A stretch of 64,000 nucleotides of DNA from Basidiobolus meristosporus CBS 931.73 (Eukaryota > Basidiobolomycota > Basidiobolomycetes > Basidiobolales > Basidiobolaceae). Below the pieces are notes generated by a model. That model ran no database searches. It saw nothing but the letters and a program-made list of their open reading frames with translations, and was not told the origin of the DNA. Made by a program: the position numbers and the translations under genes. Shown here in pieces: positions 44,971 through 56,656 of the stretch. Every line of letters begins with the position of its first letter. The first letter of the stretch is position 1. Location of the stretch: positions 122,329 to 186,328 of the forward strand of contig MCFE01000071.1 in the NCBI GenBank assembly GCA_002104905.1. Reading direction: 5' to 3'.

Positions 44971-45976
44971 ATCAAGGCTTGATTATTGTTCTGATTATTT
45001 TTACTTAACAAGAAACGAAAGGCAGCCAGAACGCGTGCTTTATTTTCATCCATTTATTTGCTTTTGAATTCCACTTGGATATTTTATGAGTATTCCATTA
45101 TTTATCTATGCCAATTCCCACTTTTACATCAATTCGGGAATACACTTTTATGTTTGATTCCCATCATTCTCACCTTCACCTAGATTCTGGAATACACTCA
45201 ACAACACATTGATGGGGATTTTTGCGCCTGGCGCCTGTAGGTATGACGTGGCCAATAGCATCTAGACGGGTGCAGTTTCCGACATATCGATACTGCCTCT
45301 AGCTGTCACCTGGTCAGAAGATCCTCTCATACATCCGGGGAGGGAGGCCTGGGATTCGGAGGGAGTCGAATACCTGTTTGAAATCTCCAATATCAAGTGC
45401 TAAATTTGGTAGTCAAGTTAGAGGTCCGATTCCACCCGTGTAACCGAAGTTACCTAAGAACCTTCAAGTTCACTCACCAATAAGTACATATGAGGGCGAC
45501 GAAGAATTCCCTCATTCCAATTGAAACCAATAACCTGTTGTGACATCAAGTAAAGTTGACACAGTCTTTGTGGGCGACGAATGCGAAAGGCATAAAGATT
45601 AGTCCAGAGCTTACTCTATAACGTGGAGCATGGGAAGTTTTGAAGTTTGCGATGGAAATATTTTACAAGGAAGACCGTCGACATTAACGCATCCTAGTTC
45701 ATTGGAATGGCCTGCATCGACCCGGAGTATTCAGTTACGACTGGAATCCTTGTGAAAGGAGCGGAAAGCCAATGATATGAAATCAGACTGTGCTACTTTC
45801 CTCTTTGAGGGACAAATCTATCTAAATGGACCACCTCGACACTGTCAGATTGGCTAGCTTTTTTGAGCCAAATGCTGGAAAGACCTATATAAGTATCTTG
45901 CATTTACTCTCCGTCAACCACAATCACTAATACATTTGCTCCTTGCTGAATTCCTTCTCCCCACACGCTCATCAAC
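44971..45976. promoter_or_regulatory. divergent promoter region of SNF12 and hexokinase
   Basis: This is a 1-kb region. Several near-copies of TTC(G/T)GGAATACAC-type sequence occur at about 45128-45195, upstream of both genes. The hexokinase side ends in a TATA box (45886-45893) and a CT-rich leader. No gene is visible. Confidence 0.5.
45886..45893 (+). promoter_or_regulatory. TATA box of the hexokinase gene
   Basis: TATATAAG lies 84-91 bases upstream of the ATG at 45977 and is followed by a pyrimidine-rich leader (CTCCGTCAACC..., CTTCTCCCC). This fits a strongly expressed gene. Confidence 0.6.
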
Positions 45977-47335
45977 ATGACTGTAACCATTCTAAACGAG
46001 GTTGAAGCTCAGTTCACTCTCACTGAAGAACAAATCAAGGACATTGCGAAAGATTTGATTGAAGATCTCGAGGATGGCCTGACTAACGAAGACCCCAACT
46101 ATATTGGGCAAATCCCATCCTATGTTACTGCTCTTCCTTCTGGAAAGGAGGTAGGAACCTATCTTGCCATCGACTTGGGAGGCACCAACTTGCGTACCGC
46201 GGCTGTTACCCTCCATGGTGATGGTGAGGTCGGAGTAAACATGCGCAAATACCCCATTCCCAACGACATCCGAGTGGGCACTGCCACTAAGCTTTTTGAT
46301 TGGATTGCCGATTGCACTGCGGAGCTTCTGGAAGACACCACCATCAACACTGGTACAGCCAACATGCATATGGGGGTCACCTTCTCCTTTGCCCTTGACC
46401 AAACGGCCATTAACCGGGGTATTGTGGTTAAGATGGGAAAGGGATTTGATCTTGAGGGTGTGCTTGGGAATGACCTCAAAGACATGCTCGAGGATGGGTT
46501 CAAGCGCAAGAACCTTGACATTAACGTTGCTGCCATCATCAACGATACTGTTGGCACCTTGGTTTCCCACGCATACGTCTCGCCCTCCACCCGAGTCGGC
46601 TTGATCTTGGCCACCGGTACCAACGCCGCCTACGTTGAATCAGGTGCCAAGCTCGGAAAATACAAGGGCCCCGCCGTTGACCAAATGATTCTTAACACCG
46701 AATACTCGGTACTCGGAAAGAGACTTCCATTCACAAAATATGACACCGAGCTCGACGCTGCCACCACCATCCCTGGATTCCAAAAACTGGAAAAGATGAC
46801 CTCTGGCATGTACATGGGCGAGCTTGTTCGTAGTATCTTGGTCGACTGTGTAAACGAAGGCTCGCTATTCAACGGGAAAATGCCCGAGAATCTCCAGAAG
46901 CCTTACGAATTCAAAACCCTGTTCATGTCTACCATCGAAGCGGACAACAGCGATACATTGGAAGCAGTCAGCACGATTTTCGAGAAGCACTTTCCTACCG
47001 AGGAGCCCGTTTCAGTGGAGGAGCGTAAGATCGTTCACAAGATCTGCAAGCTTGTTGCCACTCGTTCGGCCAGTATCGTCGGTGCTGCTATAAGTGCGCT
47101 TCTTTTGCAGGCCAACGGATCGACCGTCTTTCTCGATAAAGATGAAATCACCACTGTTGGTATCGATGGCTCTGTATATGAGTTCTATCCTTTCTTCTCC
47201 CACCGCATCCGCCGTGCCATGGAGATCGCCCTCGGCAAAGAACGTAGCGATCGCATCAAGCTAGAGCTGGCCAGAGATGGTGGCTGTGTTGGTGCTGCTT
47301 TGATTGCCATGGTTGCCTCCACCAAGCAGAAGTAA
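45977..47335 (+). CDS. hexokinase-family protein, intronless, with divergent sugar-site residues
   Basis: This enzyme would phosphorylate glucose at C6 with ATP in the cytosol. The single 452-codon exon is short for a fungal hexokinase (about 480-490). Phosphate 1 motif 'AIDLGGTNLRT' is at residues 64-74. Later come 'INDTVGTLVSHAY' with the catalytic Asp, 'ATGTNAAYVE', 'EKMTSGMYMGELVR' and the C-terminal adenosine motif 'VGIDGSVYEFYPFF'. Usual features differ: 'TFSFALDQ' in place of TFSFP.Q, 'KMGKGF' in place of WTKGF, and 'NTEYSVL' in place of NTEWGAF. It may be an active but divergent enzyme or a regulatory hexokinase-like protein. Codons are biased toward C-ending forms (ACC, GCC, AAC), suggesting high expression. 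It alone among its neighbours lacks introns here. Confidence 0.85.
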   Translation: MTVTILNEVEAQFTLTEEQIKDIAKDLIEDLEDGLTNEDPNYIGQIPSYVTALPSGKEVGTYLAIDLGGTNLRTAAVTLHGDGEVGVNMRKYPIPNDIRVGTATKLFDWIADCTAELLEDTTINTGTANMHMGVTFSFALDQTAINRGIVVKMGKGFDLEGVLGNDLKDMLEDGFKRKNLDINVAAIINDTVGTLVSHAYVSPSTRVGLILATGTNAAYVESGAKLGKYKGPAVDQMILNTEYSVLGKRLPFTKYDTELDAATTIPGFQKLEKMTSGMYMGELVRSILVDCVNEGSLFNGKMPENLQKPYEFKTLFMSTIEADNSDTLEAVSTIFEKHFPTEEPVSVEERKIVHKICKLVATRSASIVGAAISALLLQANGSTVFLDKDEITTVGIDGSVYEFYPFFSHRIRRAMEIALGKERSDRIKLELARDGGCVGAALIAMVASTKQK

Positions 47336-47562
47336 ACCTCCACTTTGTATAATTCGCGAAATAATCCCTCTACATAGTACCTTACCCGATTCGTGCTGGC
47401 CTTCTATTCTACCATTTTGTAACTTCAGCCTTGTACTAATGAATGCTCAAGTAAACCCATGATGTCAACAATGTTTATCTATAAAGTTCTGCACAACATG
47501 ATGCGTCGGCTCGTCAATTATCTATACAATAGTGCTGATCACCCAGAGTGACGTGCTCAGGG

Positions 47563-48272
47563 CTAGGGCTTCGGCTCCGATGCCTCAATCGCTTTGAGAA
47601 CCAATCCAGCATCATCGTATACCAACGTACTATTCTTCCAAGTGTTATACTTCAGCCCAATGGCTTTGTTGCGTTCGTACTCCCGTTCAATGTCCTCTAT
47701 GCTACCTTTCCAGTCCTTATACAGCTGAAGATTTTGTCGGCCCATTAAGCGCATACTCTTCACACGTAGGTCGTTTCCACTCTATTAGCCGGATTAAAAC
47801 GCATGCTCTGCTAGAACAACGCAACACTGATACTAACCCATTGTGGGAGTAAGGCTTCTGAAATTTCACGGAAGTGGCCAATGCCATATTGCTGTATTCC
47901 CTGAATAAGCAGGTTACGCTCAGTTTCTGTCCACTTGCGCTCTGGCTCTGCTTCAAGTTTGGCACCCTTGGGAGGAAGGAAATATCTGATAAAAATCATT
48001 AGCATGCGGTGGACTCGAAGAGGAAATGAATACCAATACTCTTGATTAAGCATCCCGTCTTCGTGGATGATGTTTTTCGTCACTTCAAACTCCGGTCGCA
48101 CGCAAAATTGCAGCCTCATGTTCTTTATCCATTCTTGACGTTCGAGCAATTCTTTTGAAATTTCGGGAGTTTCGGGCTGTTCTGCAGTTTCTTTAGCAAC
48201 GCTGCTGTCGTTCTGATCAACCTCCATGAGTTCTGTGTCGGATTTCATGTCCCGTTCTGCTGCTGTCATCAT
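47563..48272 (-). CDS. SANT/Myb-like domain protein, conserved in fungi, function unknown
   Basis: Three exons encode about 200 residues. The start at 48272 reads MMTAAERDMKSDTELM. 'CVRPEFEVTKNIIHEDGMLN' follows. An intron with donor GTATTG gives 'NQEYFLPPKGAKLEAEPERK'. A SANT/Myb helix set comes next ('WTETERNLLIQGIQQYGIGH', 'FREISEALLPQW'). A second intron joins 'SGNDLRVKSMRLMGRQNLQL', then 'YKDWKGSIEDIEREYERNKA' and the end 'KAIEASEPKP'. I recall near-identical 'GHFREISE.LLP.W' and 'K.MRLMGRQNLQLYK.WKG' blocks in other fungal proteins annotated only as Myb-like. A nuclear DNA- or chromatin-binding role is inferred. Its stop is 227 bp from the hexokinase stop (convergent). Confidence 0.8.
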
Positions 48273-48845
48273 TATGAGGCGGTGGCAACTTCTACAGGCT
48301 GTTTACGATCAAAATCATAACTTATGATGCAATTAAGAAGAAAATAAACAATCAACACAAGCGATCGAATTAGCCCAATAGCCATCGAGGAGCAATCAGA
48401 TATATTAATGCATCGGATTGTATTGACAAACATATCAGCAATATATTCATTCCATCAGCTGACTGACCATTTGCTGCAAGGCCTAGCTATAAATGGTCGG
48501 CCCTCAACCCTAACCCTCAGTTGTAAGATGCTCACCACCAGTATTGCTTTTTCTTTTTTTCTAATTATTGATTGTAGCACTTTGTTTTTTTTCTCTTGAA
48601 GGCATCGTACTAGCGATGATTGGTTGGTTAGTATAGTCCTGAATGTTAAATTCTTTTTTTTCGCCGGAATCATCCTTGCTCCACAGCGTTGACCGGTTGG
48701 ATTTTACCATTCATTACGAACGCCGGTCTTGTCCTTACTTTCCTTTTACGTTCTTTATATTTTTATTAATTGGTAAGTTATGTGCTATGTTTATGAGACG
48801 ACTGAGGCTCAAGGGAAACTAATTATCCAACCTTGTTAGTTCATA
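48273..48845. promoter_or_regulatory. divergent promoter region, SANT gene and IPO5
   Basis: This 573-bp region contains AACCCTAACCCT at 48506-48517, two telomere-like units in an ordinary promoter, and T-rich tracts at 48545-48600 and 48650-48662. No gene is visible; the small + frame at 48408-48599 is low complexity. Confidence 0.55.
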
Positions 48846-51800
48846 ATGACCACTAGCGTTAGTCCCGATATCATCAGCCAGTTGGTCGAGCTCCTCAAGA
48901 GTCTCGTATCTAACGATAACATGCTGCGTTCTCACGCAGAAGATCACCTGAACACTTTCTGGGCTACTCAACAACCTGATATGCTGTTGCAAGCACTTGT
49001 TCAGCTCATCCGCACTAGTGATGACGTTCACGTATGTTTAAAGAACTCCAGCCAATATAGCTCTGTTGCCTCGTAGACTTACATATGTCATATTCAACCA
49101 TATTAGCTTCGTTCTTTCTCTGCTGTACTTCTTCGTCGTCTTTCATTCAAGTCCCTTCCTAACCAAAGCTCCAACGACAACATGGTTTCTCCTTGGGATA
49201 TTGTGCAACCTGAGACCCGTGATATTACCAAAAAGGAGCTTTTACAATCTCTGTCTTCTGAGACTGATGTTACAGTTCGCCACAAGCTCTGCGATACTAT
49301 CGCTGAAGTTGTCAAAGGTTCTCTCTCCAGAGGAGAACAATGGAGCGAAATTCTTCCTGCACTCTTTGAGTGCAGCAAGTCCCCCTCTCCTGATCACAGG
49401 GAAGCCGCTTATCGTATCTTCGCTGCTGTCCCATATTTGATTGCCGATCAGCACACCGATGGACTCAAGGGTGCTTTCACTACCGGTCTTCAAGATCCCC
49501 AGAGTGTCGGCGTACGCGTCGCTGCCTTGAAAGCCTCTGTTTCTTACATGCTTGAGACCGATGCCCAGTCCAAGAACGCCCTGGGATCTCTCATGCCTCA
49601 GATGTTGAGCGTCCTTGAGCCCTTGTACACTCAAAAGGACGAGTCCAACCTGACAGACGCCCTCAGTGTTCTTATCGAATTGGGTGAAAGCCATACTAAG
49701 CCTTTCAGACCCGTCATGCCTCAATTGCTTAATTTCATGGTTCAAATCATGAAAGATAGCAGCTTGGAGGACAGCACTCGTCAAACCGCCCTCGAGTTGC
49801 TTTTGACTCTTGCCGAGACTGCTCCTGGTATGTGCAGAAAGACTCCCAACTTCTGCAGCATGATCATCCCTGTTGCTTTGGAGATGATGACTGAGCTCGA
49901 AGATGATCAGGACTGGTATAACACTGATGATCTTGACGATGAGGATAACGATGAGAATTATGTTATCGGTGAGCACGCCATGGACAGACTTGCTCGTTAC
50001 CTCGGTGGTAAGCAAGTTCTCCCAGTATCTTTCCAGTTCATCCCTCCCATGCTTGGTTCTGACAAGTGGGAGCAACGTCATGCTGCGCTTATGGCCATCT
50101 CGGCTATTGGTGAGGGTTGTGCCAAGATTATGGAGGCTGAGTTGGACAAAGTTATCAACCTAGTCATCCCTTATCTTCGTGATCAACACCCCAGAGTTCG
50201 CTATGCTGCCTGCAATGCCATCGGTCAAATGTCCACTGACTTTGCCAACACTCTCCAAAAGAAGTTCCACGAGCCTATTTTGTCCAACTTGGTTCCAGTT
50301 ATGGATGACACTTCCTGCCCTAGAGTTCAGGCCCATGCTGCCGCCGCTATGGTCAATTTCTGTGAAGCTGCCACCAAGAAGGTCTTAGAGCCCTATCTCG
50401 ATACCATTTTCGAAAGACTCTTGACTCTTCTTCACTCCAGCAAAACCTACGTTCAAGAGCAGGCCATCACCACTATCGCCACTGTTGCTGACAGTGCCGA
50501 GGACAGATTTGTTAAATATTACTCTGCCATTATGCCCCTCCTCATCAATGTTCTTCGCCAAGCTACTCAAAAGGAGTACAGACTCCTTAGAGGAAAGGCC
50601 ATGGAGTGTGCCAGTTTGATCGCCTTGGCTGTTGGCAAGGAGGCCTTTGCTCCCAACGCACCCGAGTTTATTGACTTGTTGGTGAAGACCCAAGAATCAG
50701 TCACTGAGGCTGATGACCCACAAATCTCTTACCTTTTGGCTGCATGGGCCAGAGTCTGCAAGGTTCTTGGCCAGGACTTCATCCCTTACTTGCCAGTCGT
50801 CATGCCTCCTCTTCTTCAGTCAGCCCAACTCAAGCCCGACTTTGCTGTGTTGGACCAAGAGGATGACATCGAGTCTCAATACTCTCCTGAAGATGGTTGG
50901 GAGTTTGTTGGTGTCAATGGACAACAAATTGGTATCAAGACTACTGTGCTTGAGGAGAAGTGTACCGCTGTCGAAATGTTCATCTGCTACTCTCGTGAGC
51001 TTGGTGCTGGATTCTCTCCCTACACCGAGAAGGTGTTGGAGATTGTCTTGCCCTTGCTTAGATTCTACTTCCACGATGGTGTTCGTCAAGCTGCTGCTGC
51101 TACTATTCCACAGCTTTTGAACTGCGCCAAGCTCGCTCAGCCCAACTCCGAGTACGTTGCCAAGATGTGGCAATTGGTCTCTCAAAAGATCACCGAAGCC
51201 ATTTTGAATGAGAGCGATCCCGGATATTTGATCCAATTATTCATTGCTTACTACGAGTCACTCGAGACTCTTGGTAACAATTGCATGGATGTCTCTCAAA
51301 TGGAAGTTTTCACCAAGGCTACTGTCTCACAGCTTGAGGAATACAAGAACCGTCTTGAAGCCAGAGAGCAAAGCAAGCATGGTGAGGATTACGATCCTGA
51401 GGATGAGGAAATCATTTTGGAGGAAGAGGCCACTGAGGAGGCTATGCTCGGCGAGTTGTCCAAGGCTATTCATACTGTTCTTAAAACTCATGGTACCGCT
51501 TACCTGCCTTACTTCGAGCAGCTCCTACCTCTCACCACTCAGTTCCTCACTCTTAACCACCCTGGTACCAAGCAATGGGCTATCTGTATCTTCGATGACT
51601 TGGTCGAGTTCACTGGACCTACCTCATTCAGATATCAGGGCCACTTCTTGCAAGCCATGGTTCAAGCCTTGTTGGATACTGGTGCTGATGTCAGACAAGC
51701 TGCTGCCTACGGTATTGGTATGTGCGCCCAATTTGGCGGTGCCGATTACGCTGATGCCTGTTTCGCTGCCATCAACCCACTCTTCCAGTTGATCAATGCA

Positions 51801-52220
51801 CCAAATGCTCGTGATTCCGAGAATGTGTACGTTACCGAGAACGCCATCTCGGCTGTTGCCAAGGTCTGCAAGTACAACAGCAGCAAGTTCGATGTGAACA
51901 CCGTCCTTCCTGCTTGGTTCGCTGCTCTGCCAATCGAGAACGATGAAGAGGAAGCCCCACATGTTTACACCTACCTTTTGGACCTTTTGGATGCCCATCA
52001 TCCTGCCATTTTGGGGGCTAACAACGAAAACATCCCCAAGTTGGTCACCATCTTTACCGACACATTGGTCGCGGCCATTCTCTCTACTGAGCTCGCCGCT
52101 CGTATGGTCAACTCGCTCAAGGCAGTCCTTGGCGGATTGAGCGACGATATGAGAAACAACTTGTGGAACTCCATTGATGTTCAAAAGAGAAAGGCGTTGA
52201 ATGACATGGGTTATTTGTAA
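48846..52220 (+). CDS. KAP121: importin beta-3 / IPO5 (Kap121/Pse1-type karyopherin)
   Basis: This karyopherin carries ribosomal proteins, histones and other cargo into the nucleus in exchange with Ran-GTP. There are two exons: 48846-49031 and 49107-52220, giving 1099 residues, the normal size. The junction reads 'TSDDVHLRSFSAVLLRRLSF', a typical importin N-terminal segment. HEAT repeats fill the protein. The recognisable Kap121/IPO5 blocks include 'DQDWYNTDDLDDEDNDENYV', 'ALMAISAIGEGCAKIMEAEL', 'HPRVRYAACNAIGQMSTDFA', 'YFHDGVRQAAAATIPQLL' and the acidic insert 'DPEDEEIILEEEATEEAM'. Strong codon bias (CTT, GCT, GTT, AAG) marks high expression. An internal ATG at 49182 would miss the N-terminal domain, so I chose the upstream start. 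Confidence 0.95.
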
Positions 52221-53052
52221 AGTTTTCGATGTTTTTTATCCCAACTTGCATCCCTAATCCATTCCCTCACCACCTCCGCGCTTATTAGCAGCATTGCTTC
52301 TGTTTGAATACATTATACACACCCCGCCCCTTTCCCGCTTGCCTTATGTATGAAACTTATCTAATAATCACCCACTTGACATTTCCTCAACACCCCCCTC
52401 ACCTAGAATTCACCAATCAGTCGCAACTGCTTCAATATACTCGAGTTAAATTGACCCTTCTCTTTGAGGCATGGATCAACTGGTCCTAATGGGAATATTT
52501 CTGGTTCTTGATTTCTTTTATTGTTGCACAAGTGATCAATTATTCCATTCCACTTTGGATTTGGCATCTATCAAAGCGTTCGTCCCCTGGTTAAATGCTA
52601 GCTTATCGGTTGTTTCGAGTTCAGGATTCGCACGCTCTTTACCCATAGTGATTGGTAAAGTGCTGGCATGCTATGAATGAGCACGGTTGTGTTTGGATTC
52701 ACCCAGGGTTTATCCCGACAAATGGCCAAGTGTATGCAGGCATGAGATCGAATTACGTACGTACACACGCTTCGACAAACAGCCTCGTTACTGAGCATCA
52801 TCAATAATTCCACCTCTACTGTGTGACTTTCAATGCCAACTGCCCAGCTGGCCAATCAGTGACGAGTTGTCCGTTTGAATTGCCGAGCCATCAGGAATGC
52901 ACAGTCACTCCACTTTTTCCCATACTCTGGAGTATTTCACCTGTCGATGAGCGTATATATAGAGGCTTGAGGAGTAACAGGTTGAATTATCATCCGCCCT
53001 CCACCAAGTGAGCCAACCTCCCCTATTTTTTTACATCCACTTAGCTAACGAC
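52221..53052. promoter_or_regulatory. IPO5 3' region and MMSDH promoter
   Basis: This 832-bp region lies between two + strand genes. The first part is pyrimidine-rich terminator sequence. The last 100 bases carry a TATA box (52954-52962) and a CT-rich leader ahead of the ATG at 53053. No gene is visible. Confidence 0.5.
52954..52962 (+). promoter_or_regulatory. TATA box of the MMSDH gene
   Basis: TATATATAG lies about 91-99 bases upstream of the start codon at 53053. Confidence 0.55.
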
Positions 53053-54848
53053 ATGGTGTTCATTTCCAAAACTGCTTCCCTTGGGTAAGTTGATCGTAGC
53101 ACCGCAACATGGACGACCCCTCTAACGTCTCTGTTCCCGAAGTCTGCGTCAGGTCAATGGGGTAGGTAGGCTCTCGGCAGCAACGCTCTTGAGGAAGCTG
53201 TCCACCGGTACAGAGCCCACTACAAAGATGTACATCAACGGTGAGTTTATCGAGTCTCAGACCAAGGAGTGGATCGAGCTCAGAAACCCTGCCACTCAGG
53301 AGATTGTCTCTCGGGTCCCACAATCTACTCCGGAAGAGTTGAAGGAGGCATCCCGCGTTGCCCAGGACGCGTTCAAGACCTGGAAGAAAACCTCCCTCCT
53401 GTCAAGACAAAGGAAGCTCCTAGATCTTCAATTGGCCATTCGGGAAAATATGGTAGAGTTGGATAGAGGCTGCAATCGTTCGGGACACCTGCACTAACCG
53501 TCAATGGGATACCACCTCTTATGTAGGATCGTATTGCCACCTCCATTGTTACTGAGCAAGGGAAGACCTTCAAGGATGCTCAGGGAGACGTTCTCAGAGG
53601 ACTACGTAAGTTACATATATCCTTATTTGCTATGGCGCGTTTGCTTATATTGACGTCTCAAAACGCGTTGCAGAGGTTGTTGAACACGCGTGTGGTATAA
53701 CTGACTATATGAAGGGCGAATTGCTAAATGTTTCCAAAGATATGGATACATACACTATCAAGGAGCCTCTGGGAGTGACTGCAGGTATCGCTCCCTTTAA
53801 TTTCCCAGCGATGATCCCACTTTGGATGTTCCCACTCTCCATCGCTTGCGGCAACACATGCATCATCAAGCCTTCTGAACGGGATCCCGGTGCCATGATG
53901 ATCTTAGCCGAGCTGGCTGAGCAGGTTGGTATCCCCAAGGGTGTTCTAAACGTCGTTCACGGTAGCGTCGACACTGTCAACTTCCTCTGCGATGACCCCA
54001 ACATCAAGGCGATTAGCTTTGTTGGCTCGGACCACGCAGGAAAATACATCTACAACCGCGGTAGTGCCAACGGAAAAAGGGTTCAAGCCAACCTGGGTGC
54101 CAAGAACCACGGTGTGATCATGCCTGACGCTGACAAGAACCATGTGTTGAATCAACTTACAGGTGCGGCGTTTGGGGCTGCTGGTCAACGATGCATGGCG
54201 CTCTCTACCGCCATCTTTGTTGGTAAATCCAAGGAGTGGTTGCCTGAATTGGTCGAACGTGCCCAAAAGCTAAAGGTTACTGGTGGGTTTGAGCCAGATG
54301 CTGACCTCGGGCCCCTTATCACAGTTCAAGCCAAGGAGCGCGTTGAATCCTTAATCCAATCCGGTGTGGATGAAGGAGCCAACTTGGTTCTCGATGGTCG
54401 TGGTATCCGGGTTCCCAAGTATGAAAACGGAAACTTCGTAGGACCTACCATTCTATCCGATGTCAAGACCAACATGAGATGCTACAAAGAAGAGATATTC
54501 GGGCCAGTTCTGGTGTGTTTGAATGTCGATACTACTGAGGAGGCCATAGATATTATCAACAAAAATCCCTATGGCAACGGTACCGCCATCTTCACTAGAT
54601 CCGGGTCTGTGGCACGCTTGTTCCAAGAGGAAATCGACGTTGGTCAGGTTGGTATCAATGTACCAATCCCTGTCCCCCTGCCTATGTTCTCCTTCACCGG
54701 ATCACGTGGGTCGATTATTGGGGATCTGAACTTCTACGGTAAGAGCGGTCTTCAATTCTATACCTCCATCAAGACCGTTACTTCGTTGTGGCGCTCGGAG
54801 GATGCCGAGGCCGGGTTGAGTAGCGTAAACATGCCCACAATGAACTAA
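53053..54848 (+). CDS. ALDH6A1: methylmalonate-semialdehyde dehydrogenase (acylating), mitochondrial
   Basis: It converts methylmalonate or malonate semialdehyde with NAD and CoA to propionyl- or acetyl-CoA, late in valine and pyrimidine breakdown. The ATG at 53053 opens [11 protein letters not shown], which splices in phase to '[20 protein letters not shown]', a typical mitochondrial presequence. '[20 protein letters not shown]' then begins the ALDH domain. Two further introns lie near 53452-53526 and 53607-53673. Landmarks are '[20 protein letters not shown]', '[13 protein letters not shown]', the catalytic Cys in 'GQRCMALS', '[15 protein letters not shown]' and '[19 protein letters not shown]'. 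The GQRCMALS motif is specific to this ALDH6 subfamily. Length is about 530 residues, as expected. It converges on the GH16 gene. Confidence 0.94.
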
Positions 54849-54958
54849 ATGCTTTGCACGCTCTAAAGAATGCACCTTCACTCATCTCAAAATTCGCCGC
54901 ACAATGGCTTCAGAAAAATAAAGTGAATTCCCCTCCTAGTTTATTATGCCAGGACAAA

Positions 54959-56260
54959 TCATAAGCTAGGTACATAGGCGAGGAAAGGGACATATAAGAG
55001 GAGTAAAGACATCAAATCGAAGGTATTTTTGGTCGAGATATTAGGGCTGGGCACACTTGCGGTGCGACTTGGACTTGCAGGTAGAATGGCAATTCCGATG
55101 GATGGTGCGGTGGTGCTGCTGACCACATTAGATACAGTTGGCGGCGGAACGGTGCCATTCTTGGTGGATCTACATTGGATATCTACCCAGTCGATATACA
55201 TTTTGTACAAGGTTTTGGGGTCCGACCAATTTGTCCGACCACCTGCCCACAACATGGTTCCTTCCGGTCCTTGCCCACCATCCCACAAGCTAAATTGGAT
55301 TCTTTGAGGCCTGTTTGGATACTTGAATTTCTGGAGTTGAGCATCCCAGGTATCATTGCGTTTGAGAACCCGGAGCTCTTGGCCATCAATCAACCACCTA
55401 GAGGGCTCATTCCATCAATACACCTGACATTTGCCCATATGTAGGGAATGCTCCTACCTCAGAGAGTCTGGCTGCCAATCGATCGTATAGGTGTGGTAGT
55501 TTTCCGAGGTATCCGAGTCGATCACCGTGAACCGAGCATTCGTGTAGTTCAACATGTTGTTGTAATAGAAATTCTGCTGGACCTCATAAGGGTTCTTCCC
55601 GACCCACTCAAAATCAATCTCGTCCCCAAACAGATTTCTTGTCTGCAACGAAGCGGGTTAGAACCATGGACCTATGCATAGGGAGCCGTACAACGTACAA
55701 TAAAAGAGGACACCACTCCCACCGAGGTCGATGCAGTTTTGATACGAGCAGTGATTGTACCGTATTCAATCCACCTGCGGATGGTAATGGCTGGTTAGCG
55801 GTGACACGGTTTACAGTTCACAATGACCCATCCTTTACCGTACAGAGGAGACGGTTGCACCAAAGCCCTGGTGTCTACCGAATTCGTTTTTATCCTGGGA
55901 AAGACTCATACTTAGTACCAAGTTTCCATCCTCAACCTGGGTGTTATCGGGCAGAAAATCCGAGGTCCAATCCGCCAGACTCGGGTCTCCAGTAAAGTTG
56001 TTTATCCGAGCAATCTTTGGCGCGAGAAAGTCCTCGCGGAAACTGACGCAGGTCGGTTTTGGCTGACAGGACTGCGCGGAAAAGCTATTCTCCGGCTCAC
56101 ATCCAGCGCCGCAAGACTTCAGGTCATTGCTGCACCATCCTTCGAAGCAACAAGGAGCACTCTGAGGACACGGTGCCCCAAAGTTTTTGCATATACCGCC
56201 GAAACTTAGCGGGATACTAGATAGTGCCCACAGCACCCCTAGGTATTTGACTTCAAACAT
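54959..56260 (-). CDS. CRH-type GH16 chitin-glucan transglycosylase, GPI-anchored, with CBM18-like module
   Basis: CRH enzymes link chitin to beta-glucan in the cell wall. The start at 56260 gives a signal peptide (MFEVKYLGVLWALSSIPLSF). A Cys-rich CBM18-like segment follows ('CPQSAPCCFEGWCSNDLKSC', 'GAGCEPENSFSAQSC'). The GH16 domain has 'TCVSFREDF' and the catalytic 'GDEIDFEWVG' (E-x-D-x-E), then 'NYHTYTIDWQPDSLRWLIDG', 'RPQRIQFSLWDGGQG' and 'NWSDPKTLYKMYIDWVDIQC'. A Ser/Thr/Pro-rich tail ends in a hydrophobic stretch (LLLLYVPFLAYVP), as for a GPI anchor. There are about three introns. A TATATAAG box on the minus strand lies 131-138 bases upstream. With the chitinase at 15410, the window holds two wall-remodelling enzymes. 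Confidence 0.9.
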
Positions 56261-56390
56261 CTATCGCGCGCTCAGGTTAGCCTGCTTCACATCACATATA
56301 TCGGTATCACTCACCATCCAAAATCAGGGGAATCAGCTTCTGGGGATTGTATAAACGAGTATCTTTGATATACCGAAGGGGTGGAGTGAG

Positions 56391-56398
56391 CTTATATA
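56391..56398 (-). promoter_or_regulatory. TATA box of the GH16 gene
   Basis: CTTATATA on the + strand reads TATATAAG on the minus strand, about 131-138 bases upstream of the start at 56260. Confidence 0.5.
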
Positions 56399-56656
56399 AA
56401 TGTGAATGAGTATTTCCCCGTGTTTCCGTTGAGCCGGAGCATTTCTCAGTTTCGTAAAATGGGCCATTTCGAAGCGAAGTGTCGCAAAAGAGAATGAAGC
56501 GCACGGGGTTTTCCGACGATTAATTTACCGAAGATTTTGTCGTCCACAACACTGCAACATTTATTTTCGCACTTATTTTCGCACTTCAGCTATACAGTAG
56601 AGTGAATCAAGGTTTTTTTGGGTGGGTATATCAGAGACTGCTATGCTTTGTCACGC

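Noticed and set aside
45992-46623. Long minus frames inside hexokinase
   Set aside because: Antisense shadow of a codon-biased gene with no recognisable domain.
49242-50081. Long minus frame (279 codons) inside IPO5
   Set aside because: It is a shadow of the strongly codon-biased IPO5 gene; the + strand protein is unmistakable.
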